Part shown: positions 1 through 10,258 of the stretch, one piece after another | Numbering within the stretch: position 1 is the stretch's first letter | Layout: each line of letters starts with the position of its first letter | Source: Nemertoderma westbladi | Taxonomy: Eukaryota > Xenacoelomorpha > Nemertodermatida > Nemertodermatidae | NCBI GenBank assembly: GCA_032718475.1 | Contig: JAUCBJ010008827.1 | Span: 1 to 58,477, forward strand | Length of the DNA: 58,477 nucleotides | Direction of reading: 5' to 3' | Program-made: the position numbers and the translations under genes | Notes under the pieces: generated by a model | What the model saw: the letters and a program-made list of their open reading frames with translations, nothing else | The model's database searches: none | Told to the model about the DNA's origin: nothing

Positions 1-2165
1 CTTCTTAGAATGTTGTTATCACGTTATTATCACCTTCGTTACCCCTTTTCTCCACCTTATAGTTTATTCTTGTAAAATTAGTTAATTCGGTTTCTTGTTG
101 AAACTTTATTTGATAAATCCTTTGTAAAACTGTAAATATACTGCAATTTCCTGACATGTTTTCTTTTGGTCCGACTTCGGGACAGCCGAACACCAGGGAG
201 ATGGCAGCCTAGATCGTTAGGCCGTAAGCAACGCAGGGAAGGGATGTCCACAACACGCTAGCGCCCACATTGGATCGACCGCGCACCACCTTTGCCCCTT
301 CGAAATACTCCACTTGCTATGCAGCGCCCGCTTTGTGAGAAGGTAAGACTTTGTTCGACGCCCTTGCCCGCCGTAAGACCTATAGATCAGGGTAAGCGTG
401 ACATCGTACTGGACGCCGCAAATTTAGGATCAAATAATTATATCCAGACAAACCCCCCCCCCCCTTTGTCAAGTCCTACGAACCCCTGGGTTAACCTGTA
501 CTTCCTACAGGTGCGAACTATTGCCATTCGTCAGTACGCGAGTACACATTAGGTACGGACAGCATATGTTCCATAATTTAGTGATTCGTAGCACTGACTG
601 TTTGGTACCGGTTCGCTTTGTAGAACGTACATTAGTACCCCCCCCCCCCCCCCCCCCTGTCTGGAGTTAGCTATTTGATCAGGCAAGGAGCATTTCTGCT
701 ACCGGCACACTGCTTGGCCTAGGGAGGTTTATTAATATCCTACCGCGCCTTGCCACGTACTGATAGGTATTGCTGCTAACTACCGCAGCAACAAAGTTCT
801 AGAATTAAATTAGTATACCAGATCAGCTAACGTACGGTAGCGATTAACCCCTATTCTTATCTTACAACCAGAATCTGGTATTAGTGCCGATCACGGGTGT
901 AGTTACTAACACTGTGGTTGCCCATTGGGTTGTGGATAGGAAGGAGAGAGCTTTGACGTCATTCGTGAGTATAAAGTTCTACAAACGCGACTAGTTTATT
1001 TTAGTAGCTAGCGCACGGTATCATTTAGTCAGAAAATCACTAAAACCTAGTAAAAGGAATTACACGAAATTGTTTTATTTGTAACACACCCACACACACA
1101 CGCCCTAAAACATATTGCCCTTAAAGTTCTACTAGCTATAGCGTACTATACATTACTTTAGGAGGAAATTATCTGTATTTGTAAAATTAGGATCTGATTT
1201 AGTTGCGGCGATAAGGAGTATTTCACTTTCGTTATTAAACTGTTGTTTGTCTGGACAACGGTATTGTTACATTTAGGCTTGACCCTTTAGACTGATTTCG
1301 TACAGGGGGATCAGTTATTGTTACATTTAGGTACGACCCCTTTTCGACTGATTTAGGACTGTCAGTGTTGTTACGCTAGGTCTGTTAACCCACTAGCTCG
1401 TATATAAACCATATAAATCACACCGCGGCAAGTTACTGTATTTAGGACTGTCAGTGATAGTTAGGATTCGCTGCGCGGGGATTGTTTTCCCGTGAGTTTG
1501 GTCTGTTACGGTAACTGTACATCTGCCTCACCGGTTAGAGGACAGGTATCCTTCTGTCTAGTACGTAGGCATTAGACCCGCTCACGTACATAGAATAGAT
1601 ACAAGGCTCTGTTCCTCGCCAGTAGTCGTTTGTGTACTATATCTGTTTGTTTAGATATCCTGGACTGGGATTTGTTGTCAGATACTGTACAAGCCCGTAT
1701 ACATTACTAGAGTCTCATAGTAAGATACATCGTTACTAGGATCTGGTAAGCGGTATACTACTGGACCCTTACATGTAGAGTTTTAACAATACCAAGAAAT
1801 ATTTGGAGAAGGTTTATTATATTTATGTTTATTTAGTAACTTTATTTTTTTATTAAGTTTCAAAATGATTTTAAGATAAATTACGTCGTTTATATTTAGT
1901 GTATGTTTGTTTATTATAATGATCGGCCTTCTGATCATTAAGGGGTGGTGATGTTACTGACATAATTTATATGTATATTTTTTTGGACATTCAGACTTTG
2001 ATATCGGTAACCTTAATTTAAACAGTATATTGATGTGGTGCTGACTGGCTGATGTCCGTCCTGCCGCAGTACCGGTTCTGCATTCATTCTGAATGTCAGT
2101 GATTCAGACTTTGTTACCATGTCTACCCGTCATTTCAGTGTTGCGATAAGCGCAGTGCGCAAGTG
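1..2165. other. Unassigned non-coding DNA at the left edge
   Basis: I see no convincing gene here. The region holds a run of 12 C (453-464), a run of 20 C (638-657), two imperfect ~55-bp repeats that share the phrase ATTGTTACATTTAGG (about 1258-1311 and 1311-1366), a TATA-like AT tract near 1400, and a short hairpin at 1919-1938 (ATGATC, 8-nt loop, GATCAT). Its base composition and C-runs resemble the non-coding leader of the BEL/Pao element at 22193-24054, so it may be the end of another retroelement cut by the window edge. That is inference; I found no long match. Confidence 0.3.
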
Positions 2166-2538
2166 CAGTAAGACAATTTGATAACTATAAGAGTATCAAG
2201 TTGTGGTACTACACCTAAAAGGAGAAACAAGGAAAAATATATGTCAAATTATAGTGGTATTGCAATCCTCCACATACTTGGCAAACTCTGGGAAATTGTA
2301 ATCAACAGTGAATTCCAATCAAAAATACTAATGTCGCCCCTACCTACAACTAGGATACATTAAAGGTATACACAATGAAATTCCCCTCCTAATGGCTAAT
2401 AAACTAATACAGCGGTTTTAACAGTGGGAACACAACTTCTCTCCTCTCATAAATACATTTTTAAAGCGTGGTAAGTACATTTTAGCGAGTGAAAATAGTA
2501 ATGAATAAAAATAACAAATGTATGCCATATCAACTCAC

Positions 2539-3063
2539 CTTATATAAACTGCCAGCCAAGCTGTAGCAAGCCAAGTTACCACCACCTAGGGTAAAAGCTT
2601 CAATGATACGACAAACGAAACAAAGCACAATATAAGATACACCAGGTGGACCCAAATCCAATATACCAAATAAAGCCATACAAGTACCAGCCAATATATA
2701 TCCCGATATTAATACAAACTTAACCCCAATATTTGGTATAAAATTTCCGAAAATGATGTATGAAAGACACCTTATTCCAGCATAGACACCAAACAGTATG
2801 CCAACAAGAGATTCATTAAAGCCACGAGTTACAGCCCTGGTTGTAAAGAATGCAGCTGGCAGAGAGAAACACATTCCTGCACTGAAAGATTGGATAACCA
2901 ACAGGATTGTATTAGTAAGCCGATGTCTAATAAACCTCCATAGAATATTCCTGGAATTTTTTCTTGAAATGATTGTTGAATCACAAGCGTCTTCATCAGG
3001 TTTACTAGTAGTTTTATTATCTTCACTTAAATCAATGTCTGATAGAGCTATGATTTCTTTCAT
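2539..3063 (-). CDS. SLC18B1-like transporter, copy 1, exon 1 only
   Basis: This encodes 175 residues of the N-terminal half of a major facilitator transporter: an acidic Ser/Asp-rich cytosolic N-terminus, then about four membrane segments and the loop motif ending FGNFIPNIG. It starts at ATG 3063 (MKEIIAL, shared by all copies) and ends in AAG followed by a GTGAG splice donor at 2538-2537. The length of 525 nt equals exon 1 of the other copies and the frame is open. It is the most diverged copy (for example SDIDLSEDN against SDVDVSDDY elsewhere). Exon 2 should lie to its left within about 0.5-1.3 kb judging by the other copies, but none is present in 1-2538. It is therefore an orphan exon, or its intron extends beyond the window. 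Confidence 0.75.
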
Positions 3064-3615
3064 TGTAACAATTATTAGAATTAGTATATATAGGTGGTGA
3101 CAAAGCAATACGAAAAAGCTCAGCTAGGCAGTTGTTGCGTTTTTTTCTGTTGATTTATGACTTACCAATGGAACACAAGTATAGCACTGATTATAGGCCT
3201 AATTAAAAGAATTATGATAATGTATAAAGTAAAAATGTCTTCAGACTGCTGTCTGATTTGATGTGCTGCAACAAAATATAACATCTACGTTTTATTCGTA
3301 ATAGATACCATAATTAATACCATAAAAGCCTACATAAAACTTTGTTGCACATGCGTTTCTGATCAATGAGTCGAAAAAATAGAATGTTGAAATTGTGTGT
3401 CAAAAGGTCAAGTTGTGCCCCATGTACATCATTTTATTATTATTACTCATTTGGTAACTACATCATTTATTGATTTGGTTAGAAAAAGCCATATATGTAA
3501 ACTGCTCCTTTCTCTGAATTAGCAATGGTATCATTTATTGTTTTGGTTAGAATAGTAGTAACATGTTATTGTTTCTCAGTAATTCATTGACCTAAAATAT
3601 TTGGAGCTCATTCAT
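3064..3615. other. 5' flank of copy 1, no gene seen
   Basis: This is AT-rich sequence upstream of exon 1 copy 1. It contains no supported ORF. Only short phrases, such as the stretch around 3240-3290 on transporter-spacer themes (TCTTCAGACTGCTGTCTGA), recall the flanks of the other copies, so this copy has drifted furthest. Confidence 0.45.
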
Positions 3616-4011
3616 CCTATCATTAATAGACTTGTACAGAATCAAGAGAGCCCCACAAGAAATGTATATTGTATATTTTTGCAAATCTGTAATCTGTAGG
3701 GCCCATAATTGAATTATATTGAATCGCATCTGTTATCCTATTGAGAGACTCTTACATGAGAACCAGAATGGGTTACATAAAGGTTGGGGGACATTGGAGC
3801 CCGTTGTCATCTAGGGTGACACCCATACACAGTATGTATTCATAATTGTGGTGGATTATATTCCACCATGTCCTTAAACCACCATAATAAAGATGGGGTG
3901 TGGGTTGATGGTAACACCCCGTATTAGCACCAGAAGTTCAGTAAATCCAGCAAAGTACCTAAGTCATCTAGACTTTGCTAATGACTTGGAGTACCAATGG
4001 AATCACTCAAG
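3616..4011 (+). pseudogene. Degenerate LINE reverse-transcriptase scrap
   Basis: This stretch is a shredded relative of the LINE at the right end of the window. About 3625-3660 matches about 57027-57070. About 3710-3800 matches 57170-57260, including the phrase for NGFRKG and the following EP. About 3860-4010 matches 57575-57720, the FADD active-site region, where it reads TTTGCTAATGACTT. Many indels and stops separate these islands, so nothing can be translated. It shows that this LINE family has inserted more than once in the locus. Confidence 0.65.
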
Positions 4012-4248
4012 GTAGTCCAATGGTGCTCATATTCAAAACATGTCAATGTGAGCAGTGTGACATTACATTTATATGATAATAACCCTGCAGTGAAAGGCTA
4101 AAATGCAAAGTTTTGCTGAAATGAAATGTTTTTATCGAATTGAGACTGTTGCTGAAATTAAAATTTTGCCGAATCACGACTCTTTGCAAAGATGCCTTTT
4201 TTGGCTTAATTGTAACTTTGGGTTTTGGTACTTTCCAAAACACGACAT
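4012..4248 (+). repeat. Left direct repeat flanking MULE pseudogene
   Basis: About 235 bp that recur in the same orientation at 5792-6040, with shared landmarks in the same order: GGTGCTCATATTCAA, GAGCAGTGTGACATTACATTT, GATAATAACCCTG, AAATGAAATGTTTTTATCGAAT and TTTTTGGCTTAATTGTAACTTT. The two copies differ by point changes and by an insertion of about 20 bp in the right copy. In the right copy the first part is continuous with the tail of the transposase gene, so the left copy may be the 3' end of a second, lost tandem copy rather than a terminal repeat. Confidence 0.75.
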
Positions 4249-4262
4249 AACATGACCAACTT

Positions 4263-5497
4263 TTGTTTGGTGGCTATAGGCATAGGCGACAGACAATCCC
4301 CAATAATTTGAGATATTGGATTTGCTGCTATAGACCAGAGAACGGGTGTAAAGTTTTGCTAAAAACTGACCCCTATCCTATGTATTTTAATCCCATGTTT
4401 ACAAGTGAACATCAATCATGCATTGTATATGGACATAGAAAAGGCAAATATTGACTGAAATGAAATGAAGGAGTTGGCCAAGCAGAGACCACATGATAGT
4501 GCAGGTGTGAGTTATCACCAGGTATTCGCTAGTGTTGATGACAGTGTGGCAGCTGTGTTGACCAATAAATTAAGTGCCACAAGATCCCTTAACCGACTTA
4601 GAATGAGAGCTAGGCCCCCATTGCCAGCAAACGCAGAGGATCTTCAATTACTGCCAATGTACTACATGCGTAACTTAAACAACAGTGAGGAGTTCATCAT
4701 AGTTTATGAACTTTTAGAGGGAAAACGTTTCGTCATGTTTGCCAGCAGACGAACTTTCGAAAAACTAAACAATGTCAATGAGTGGTATCTCGATGGTACC
4801 TTCGACAAGATACCAATAATATTCATGCAACATCTTTTCTGCACGTCTTTTCAACACTTTCCAATTGTGTATAGCTTGCTGCGTTAAAAGGGTGCTGAAA
4901 CCTATAAGCGATTCATAAATGTTGTCAAGCATTTCGCCCAAATGTGTGATATACATATACCACTGGCAGGCCATCATGTAATATCGGATTGCGAAACAGG
5001 TCTGATTGCAGCATTATCAGTAATCACATTTGCTATTTCCATTTCTGTCAAGCAAATTTCCATGAAATACAACATTTGGGACTGACAATTCTGACTGATT
5101 ATCTGGAAAATAGTGAAAAAAAGATGATGGTTAGTATCCTGGCTGTTGTGTTTCTACCCTTGGATGAAGTTGTAGAATTAGTACATAAGATTCAGATTGT
5201 GATTAACGCTACCTATCAACATATCACTATTTACTTAAACTACTTCGTTAATCAATGGATGAATAATGTCCCTCCATTAATGTGGAACGTTCATTGGATG
5301 GTGAGGCAAACGAATAATGACTTGGAAGCTTGGCATGGAATGTTGAATCGTAGCATTGGTGGATCCCATATTGATATTTTCCAATTTCTATATTGGATTC
5401 AAACAGAAGACAAAGTTACCACAAATACCATCATTCAGCTTGAAGCTGGTCAACGCACGAAGCAGGTAGCTAAACTATACTTAGCTGCGGATTTATA
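4263..5497 (+). pseudogene. FLYWCH zinc finger / MULE transposase, broken
   Basis: Three pieces in series make one protein. At 4263-4454 there is a FLYWCH-type finger (FGGYRHRRQ, YWICC, C, then EH). At 4465-4887 there is the linker RMRARPPLP and the start of a MULE transposase domain with the first catalytic Asp in EWYLDGTF. After an in-frame stop at 4885-4887 come SDCETGL (second Asp) and, from about 4989, the CYFHFCQA helix, FLP, PPLMWNVHW and TNNDLEAWHG. FLYWCH-MULE proteins of this order are common host-domesticated or free MULE genes in animals. Here stops near 4453 and 4885 and frame changes near 4460 and 4980 make it a pseudogene. It lies between the direct repeats at 4012 and 5792. 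Confidence 0.75.
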
Positions 5498-5791
5498 GGC
5501 TCACTCCTGATTATATCAATGGACGTGCGCCACGATCAGTATTACTGCGGGGAATCACATACAACTTGGGTGAACTTCCTGTTCCTGTGCGTATTCAAAA
5601 TAACTTGCCACAGATGCATGATGATATAAACAACATCCCATGGCAATTCTTTGAGTATCTACCAATCCTCTCTAAGCCCACCAATTACCCCCACTAGCCC
5701 TGGCCCCACTTACTCTACCCCACCACCACGGGGTCGTTTGGCCATGGTGCAGCCATATCTAGCACCAATACAATGGGGCCTACCTCAAATA

Positions 5792-6040
5792 GTCCCTCAA
5801 ATGGTGCTCATATTCAACACATATCAATGTGAGCAGTGTGACATTACATTTGTATGATAATAACCCTGTAGTAAAATGCTAATAATAATCTTCCCAAAAT
5901 GCAAACATTTGCTGAAATGAAATGTTTTTATCGAATCGAGACTGTTGCTGAAGTGCAAATTTTGCCGAACCGCGACTTTTTTGCAAATATGTATTTTTTG
6001 GCTTAATTGTAACTTTGTTTTTGTAGTTTCCAAAACAGGA
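5792..6040 (+). repeat. Right direct repeat flanking MULE pseudogene
   Basis: Partner of the repeat at 4012-4248 (shared landmarks listed there). The proline-rich stretch at 5651-5790 (open frame with PITPTSPGPTYSTPPP) leads directly into it and may be the C-terminal tail or 3' UTR of the MULE gene. Confidence 0.7.
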
Positions 6041-6744
6041 TGTTGCATTTGAGAGCTTCAATACCTCCCTCCAGCAGCCTAATAATAATCAACTAATGCG
6101 CAATATCCTAGTATGTACCGCGGTGGCCTAGCAAATAATGAGCATAATAAATATTTTATCTCAAAACAGCTAATGTTGGGTTGGTCTGAATTAAAAAAAT
6201 TGTTGTCATTTTGTTAATTAATCATCTTACGCAAGCCACAAAGTGTATTCGCAAACTAACAACTACAGTAGCTCAGAATAAATGAATACACCGTTTCTAA
6301 ACCTCAACTACAAAATATAGATTTCAATATTAACTGTTTTAAGAGTTAATGTTTTATACCAAAATATCCATATAGGCCTACAATTAATTGTCATATTGAT
6401 ATTGTTTTAAACAAATACACTCCAAGATTAAAAGTTACTAATGCGATTCACCTTTGGCCACTTCCAGGACCCGACCTTTTGATTTATTGATACTAACTAA
6501 TAAATAGCTAAGTATTAGAAATAGGGGAAGATAACCAACCATCTACATATATCCAACATAATGAGTTAAATAAACCCCATCATAATCTCTCTAGGTTTAA
6601 AAGACTCCATTAGACTCCATTACTTCGATTCTCGGTTTAATAGATTTCAATGCAATCATTTCAGTTCAATATACTCTATAAGTAAGAAGACGATTAAAAC
6701 AATAAATTATAATTATATTATAGATGGTCTGTCTAAAGAGGTAC
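6041..6744. other. Old transporter spacer remnant, no gene
   Basis: No ORF can be supported. About 6410-6530 (ACACTCCAAGATTAAAAGT, CCACTTCCAGG, ACTAACTAATAAAT) is a diverged copy of the transporter spacer also found at 32036-32120, 36880-36960 and 48660-48740. This places the Harbinger insertion inside the spacer that belongs to copy 1. Confidence 0.5.
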
Positions 6745-6843
6745 CAGGGGCCGTATGCTTAGTTCGTACTAGGGGTAGATACTAGGGTAGTTCATACTTC
6801 ATACTATGGTAGTTTGAACTAGTTCGTATGCTCAGTCACTGAC

Positions 6844-6863
6844 ACTATAGTTTAAACTATAGT
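6844..6863. promoter_or_regulatory. 20-bp perfect palindrome near transposon end
   Basis: ACTATAGTTTAAACTATAGT reads the same on both strands. It lies about 100 bp inside the left end of the Harbinger element and about 70 bp upstream of the nuclease ATG. It is surrounded by repeats of the phrase TAGTTCGTA. A binding site for the element's Myb-like protein or a core promoter element is possible but unproven. Confidence 0.4.
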
Positions 6864-6933
6864 TCGTGCTTATTTTGCTTAGCAAGCTCATTAGCAGGCT
6901 ACCTAGCTAGTTTGGCGAATTTATTAAAAAATA

Positions 6934-7987
6934 ATGGCAGCTTTTAAGGATTTAAATGAGACAAATAATAATCTACATACCAAACGAATATATAACCTTG
7001 TTGAGCACCCCTATGAATTATTTCCTTGCGATAGATTGGACAGCAAACTAAAGGAACTATTCCGGTTTGATAAGGCGGGTATTGAATTCGTCACAGACTT
7101 GATTCGATTCAATATCACCATGGACAGCCGAAGAGGACTTCCGATTGCTCCCGAATTAAAAGTTATGACTGCTTTGCGCTACCTTGCTAGCGATTCACAC
7201 CAGCTATCTATTGCCCACGCCTTCCACATTGACCAATGCACTGTTTCTAGAGCTGTCAATGAAGTGATCGACAATTTGGCCCCCTTAGTTGGAAAGTTTG
7301 TTTATTTTCCAACTGATCTCCAGCAACTTAAATCATTACAAACCAAGTTTTACCAAATGTGTCATTTTCCGCGAGTTGTTGGGGGCAGTAGATGGTACCC
7401 ATGTAAAGATTTCACCCCCAGCCGAACATGAGGCCTCCTATGTAAACATAAAGGGATTCCATTCCCTTAATTGTCAGGCTGTGTGCGACAGTAATGGCCG
7501 TTATTTGATTGTGGTCTCTCGTTGGCCAGGATCTACTCAGGATAGTTTCTGCTTGAAGCACAGCGAGTTGTGGGAGGCCTTTAATACTAATGGTGTCTTT
7601 CGCAATGTTGGAGGAATCATTCTCAGAGACAGCGGTTATCCACTGAAGTCATGGCTAATGACGCCGATACCCCATCCAACAACTGACGCACAGAAGAGAT
7701 ATAATTCTGCTCATGCGAAAACTAGGGTGGTGGTCGAGCAGAGTTTTGGTAAAACTAAACGCCAATGGAACATTCTACACGATGGAATTAGAATGCCGGT
7801 TGGTAAAGCGCCAGCGGTGATTGGAGTTTGCTTCATGCTGAGAAATATTGCTATTGAGAGGGGGCTAAGTAATTCGTATGGAGATGGGATCGTAGATAAT
7901 GTTGCTGTCGGATGCGATACCTACCACGGTGATTTATCCAATGGGGGAGTTTATAGGAACCAGGTTGTTCATCAATACTTTTCTTGA
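6934..7987 (+). pseudogene. HARBI1-like DDE nuclease, one frameshift
   Basis: This is the transposase of the Harbinger element. The N-terminal part (from ATG 6934) has the helix-turn-helix stretch of the family (SIAHAFHIDQCTVSRAV). The DDE catalytic core follows: first Asp in AVDGTHVKI, second in RDSGYPLKSWL, and Glu in RVVVEQSFGKTKRQW. Total length is about 350 aa, usual for HARBI1-type nucleases. The reading frame changes once at the GGGGG run at about 7380-7384, where one G too many splits an otherwise continuous protein. Apart from that no stop interrupts it. The change could be a real mutation or a homopolymer assembly error. Confidence 0.85.
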
Positions 7988-8302
7988 ATTTTCAAATGTT
8001 ACTTTTAACTATTAGAAATCACTACCTTTTTCATATGGCACACACAACTCACACTCTTAACTGCTGTAACTTTAGTTTATACACCATGTTGCTAGGGCAC
8101 GAATAGTAAACAATCTAGTTATCAAGAAATATGTGGGCCCAATGTCATAAACTCTGTAAATTGACTTCCCTATTTTTTATACAGTCACCTAGCAACTAGT
8201 TAGACAGTGTGTAATTGTGAACAATAATATATCAAATAAATAATAAAGTTTAATTTTATAATATAAAATACAGTGAGTATTGAAAACGGCAGGGTAACTG
8301 TA

Positions 8303-9045
8303 TTACAAGTTGCGGATGATATCCCCATCACTGTTGATATGATAGATTTCTGGCTCGATATGAGTAATTGTCTGGCGCGATTGAACGATAGTATCAAGCA
8401 ACTCGAGTCCTTGGCCGACCAACTGCTGGATACCTTCACAGGCACTGACCACTGCTTTATTTGCTTCTATAGTGGACTGATTGGCTTCTATCTGCGACTT
8501 TAGTGCCTTTAACTGCAACTGGCCCAGATCCACATTTGTTTTCTCTGCTGGAGACACATTAAGGGCGGCTGCCTCCTCCCTGTGGATCTTCTTTGGTGGT
8601 GGTGGAGGGAGGACATCGGCCGTATTATGTAAGGAAGACTCCAGCGATGTTCCAATAGGTGTCTCTATAAACTTATCCTCGCCCGTGAACTTTTTTGAAG
8701 AGCCTAAAATGCTCATCACAGCATCGGTACTCTGCGACACTGCCATAGAGGCACTGGTCCCCCACCCGTCTTGTTGCTTACCTTCTTGAATACTGCTACC
8801 TCTTCCTTTGACTTTATCATTATGTTATTCCATTTCTTTTTAACTTGCCCCTCCAAAAAATTGCCTCCCTCAGCATTCAAAGTCTCTGTGATGAAAGCCC
8901 AGGCATCGTTCCTTTTCTTCCGGTAACCAGCCTTCTGCCCTTTACTGTTGATGTCGTTCTCTTTCTCGCCATACAGTTCGATGAGTCTCATCTTTAGGTC
9001 AGGTGTAAAGTACACCTTATCCACCCCTTTACCATCTGCATCCAT
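8303..9045 (-). pseudogene. Harbinger Myb/SANT-like DNA-binding protein, one frameshift
   Basis: This is the accessory gene of the Harbinger element, read on - from ATG 9045 (MDADGKG). The first ~100 residues form a Myb/SANT-like (MADF-related) domain with two visible aromatic anchors (NDAWAFITETLN and VKKKWNNIMIKSK). It continues into a TGGGP linker, where the frame shifts at a G run near 8757-8762. The other half (8746-8303) has PPPPPPKK, a Gln/Glu-rich predicted coiled coil and an acidic end. In active Harbingers this protein brings the nuclease to the nucleus and to the transposon ends. The frameshift is again in a G homopolymer. Confidence 0.75.
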
Positions 9046-10154
9046 GGTTGTAATAAATAGATGTAAAAAATAGTCACAAACGTAAATCACTCTGAAACAC
9101 TAAAACTAGAGGTAGGCCTGAGTCTGTATATGCCATTGATGACAGCAATGGTGAGAAAGTGAAAGTAAACAGAGTGTAACCTATCTGACAGTATCTGTAT
9201 CTGTTAGCCTCCAAGTATGTAGGGCCTACCTACCATTCGTAAATGCGCCCATTACTTCTGACCAAGGCTTACAAACATTCTAGAATACTGTAAATATAAA
9301 TAATATGTTCTAGAATGTTTTATAATTTAATAGGTTCAAAAAGATCTTGCGCACATGCATGTCAAACAGGCAATTTCGAACGCCATTTTAGGTCCAAAAT
9401 ACTACGAAATTATATTTATGATCTATTATAATGCACGATTAAATGGTGTTTCCAAATATGAAAAACTGCTATTTTAGTTATAAAAATCTCATTTAGTTAT
9501 AAAAATTTCCATTTAAGGAGACCTATTGAAATTACTATTAGAATGTATAATGAAAGGTCGATTATCAACAAATATTTTTTTTAAGAAATTGTCAACTTCA
9601 AAACCCTACTACTTCTACAATTTTTGAGCAAGTAGTCTGAAAGTTATGTGGGTGTCTGCATAGCCACCTTGCATAAAAGTAACAGACAACTTTTTGAAAT
9701 TTTTTTAAAATAAAATTTAATACTATTTATAACAAACCTAAAAAAATCGCATAAATTTGCAGCGCCACCTAGCGGTTCACAAAATTTCGCATAATAGTTA
9801 TGTTACCCCATCTTTGATCTATCATATAAAAAAATTTTCATGTGATTAGATTCAAAACTGTAAATGCCTTAGGGTTTTAAGTGCAACCAAGTTTCTTTTA
9901 TTGTTAACTAGTATTAACTAATATTAAATAGCGAAAAATATAATTTTTTTGAACTGTCATGTAGAATAGCATCTTAGGTACCTACTGTATATTCCAAATT
10001 ATAGCCAAAACCAATCAATTTTGAAACGCTGAGAGTGATAAATCGAAGAGTTGTTCGAAAATGGTGTACCCTAGTACATACTACATCTAATCATACGGCC
10101 CCAGAAGTAAAATAATAATATTTCTGTAGAACAGTTCTAAAGGCAGCAGGGCAG

Positions 10155-10225
10155 GGCAGGGCTAGCTCAAGTGTATGAGAGTAGGGCTTACATACTATAG
10201 GTTGTAGGTTCGAGCGTCGACATAC
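10155..10225 (+). repeat. tRNA-like (SINE head) sequence
   Basis: The stretch has an A-box-like TAGCTCAAGTG at 10163 and a B-box-like GGTTCGAGC at 10207, at a spacing normal for RNA polymerase III type 2 promoters. It lacks a recognisable acceptor stem and CCA context, so it is a tRNA-derived SINE head or tRNA pseudogene rather than a working tRNA. It lies between the Harbinger element and the BEL/Pao element. Confidence 0.45.
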
Positions 10226-10258
10226 CAGCAAAGTAATATGATTATTATGATCAAACTG

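Larger units (their letters stand above)
6748..10101 (+). mobile_element. PIF/Harbinger DNA transposon, 3.35 kb
   Basis: The ends are inverted: GGGCCGTATGCTTAG at 6748 and the complement of GGGCCGTATGATTAG ending at 10101. They are flanked by the trinucleotide CAG on both sides (6745-6747 and 10102-10104), a 3-bp target duplication of the CWG type known for some Harbinger families. Inside are the two genes expected of this superfamily in divergent-tail arrangement: a HARBI1-like nuclease on + (6934-7987) and a Myb/SANT-like protein on - (8303-9045). The 1 kb from 9091 to about 10070 is AT-rich and non-coding. Both genes carry one frameshift in a G run, so the copy is probably dead unless these are assembly errors. 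Confidence 0.85.

Noticed and set aside
292-552. 86-aa frame at the left edge
   Set aside because: No motif. It runs through a C homopolymer giving a proline run and has no neighbours that support it.
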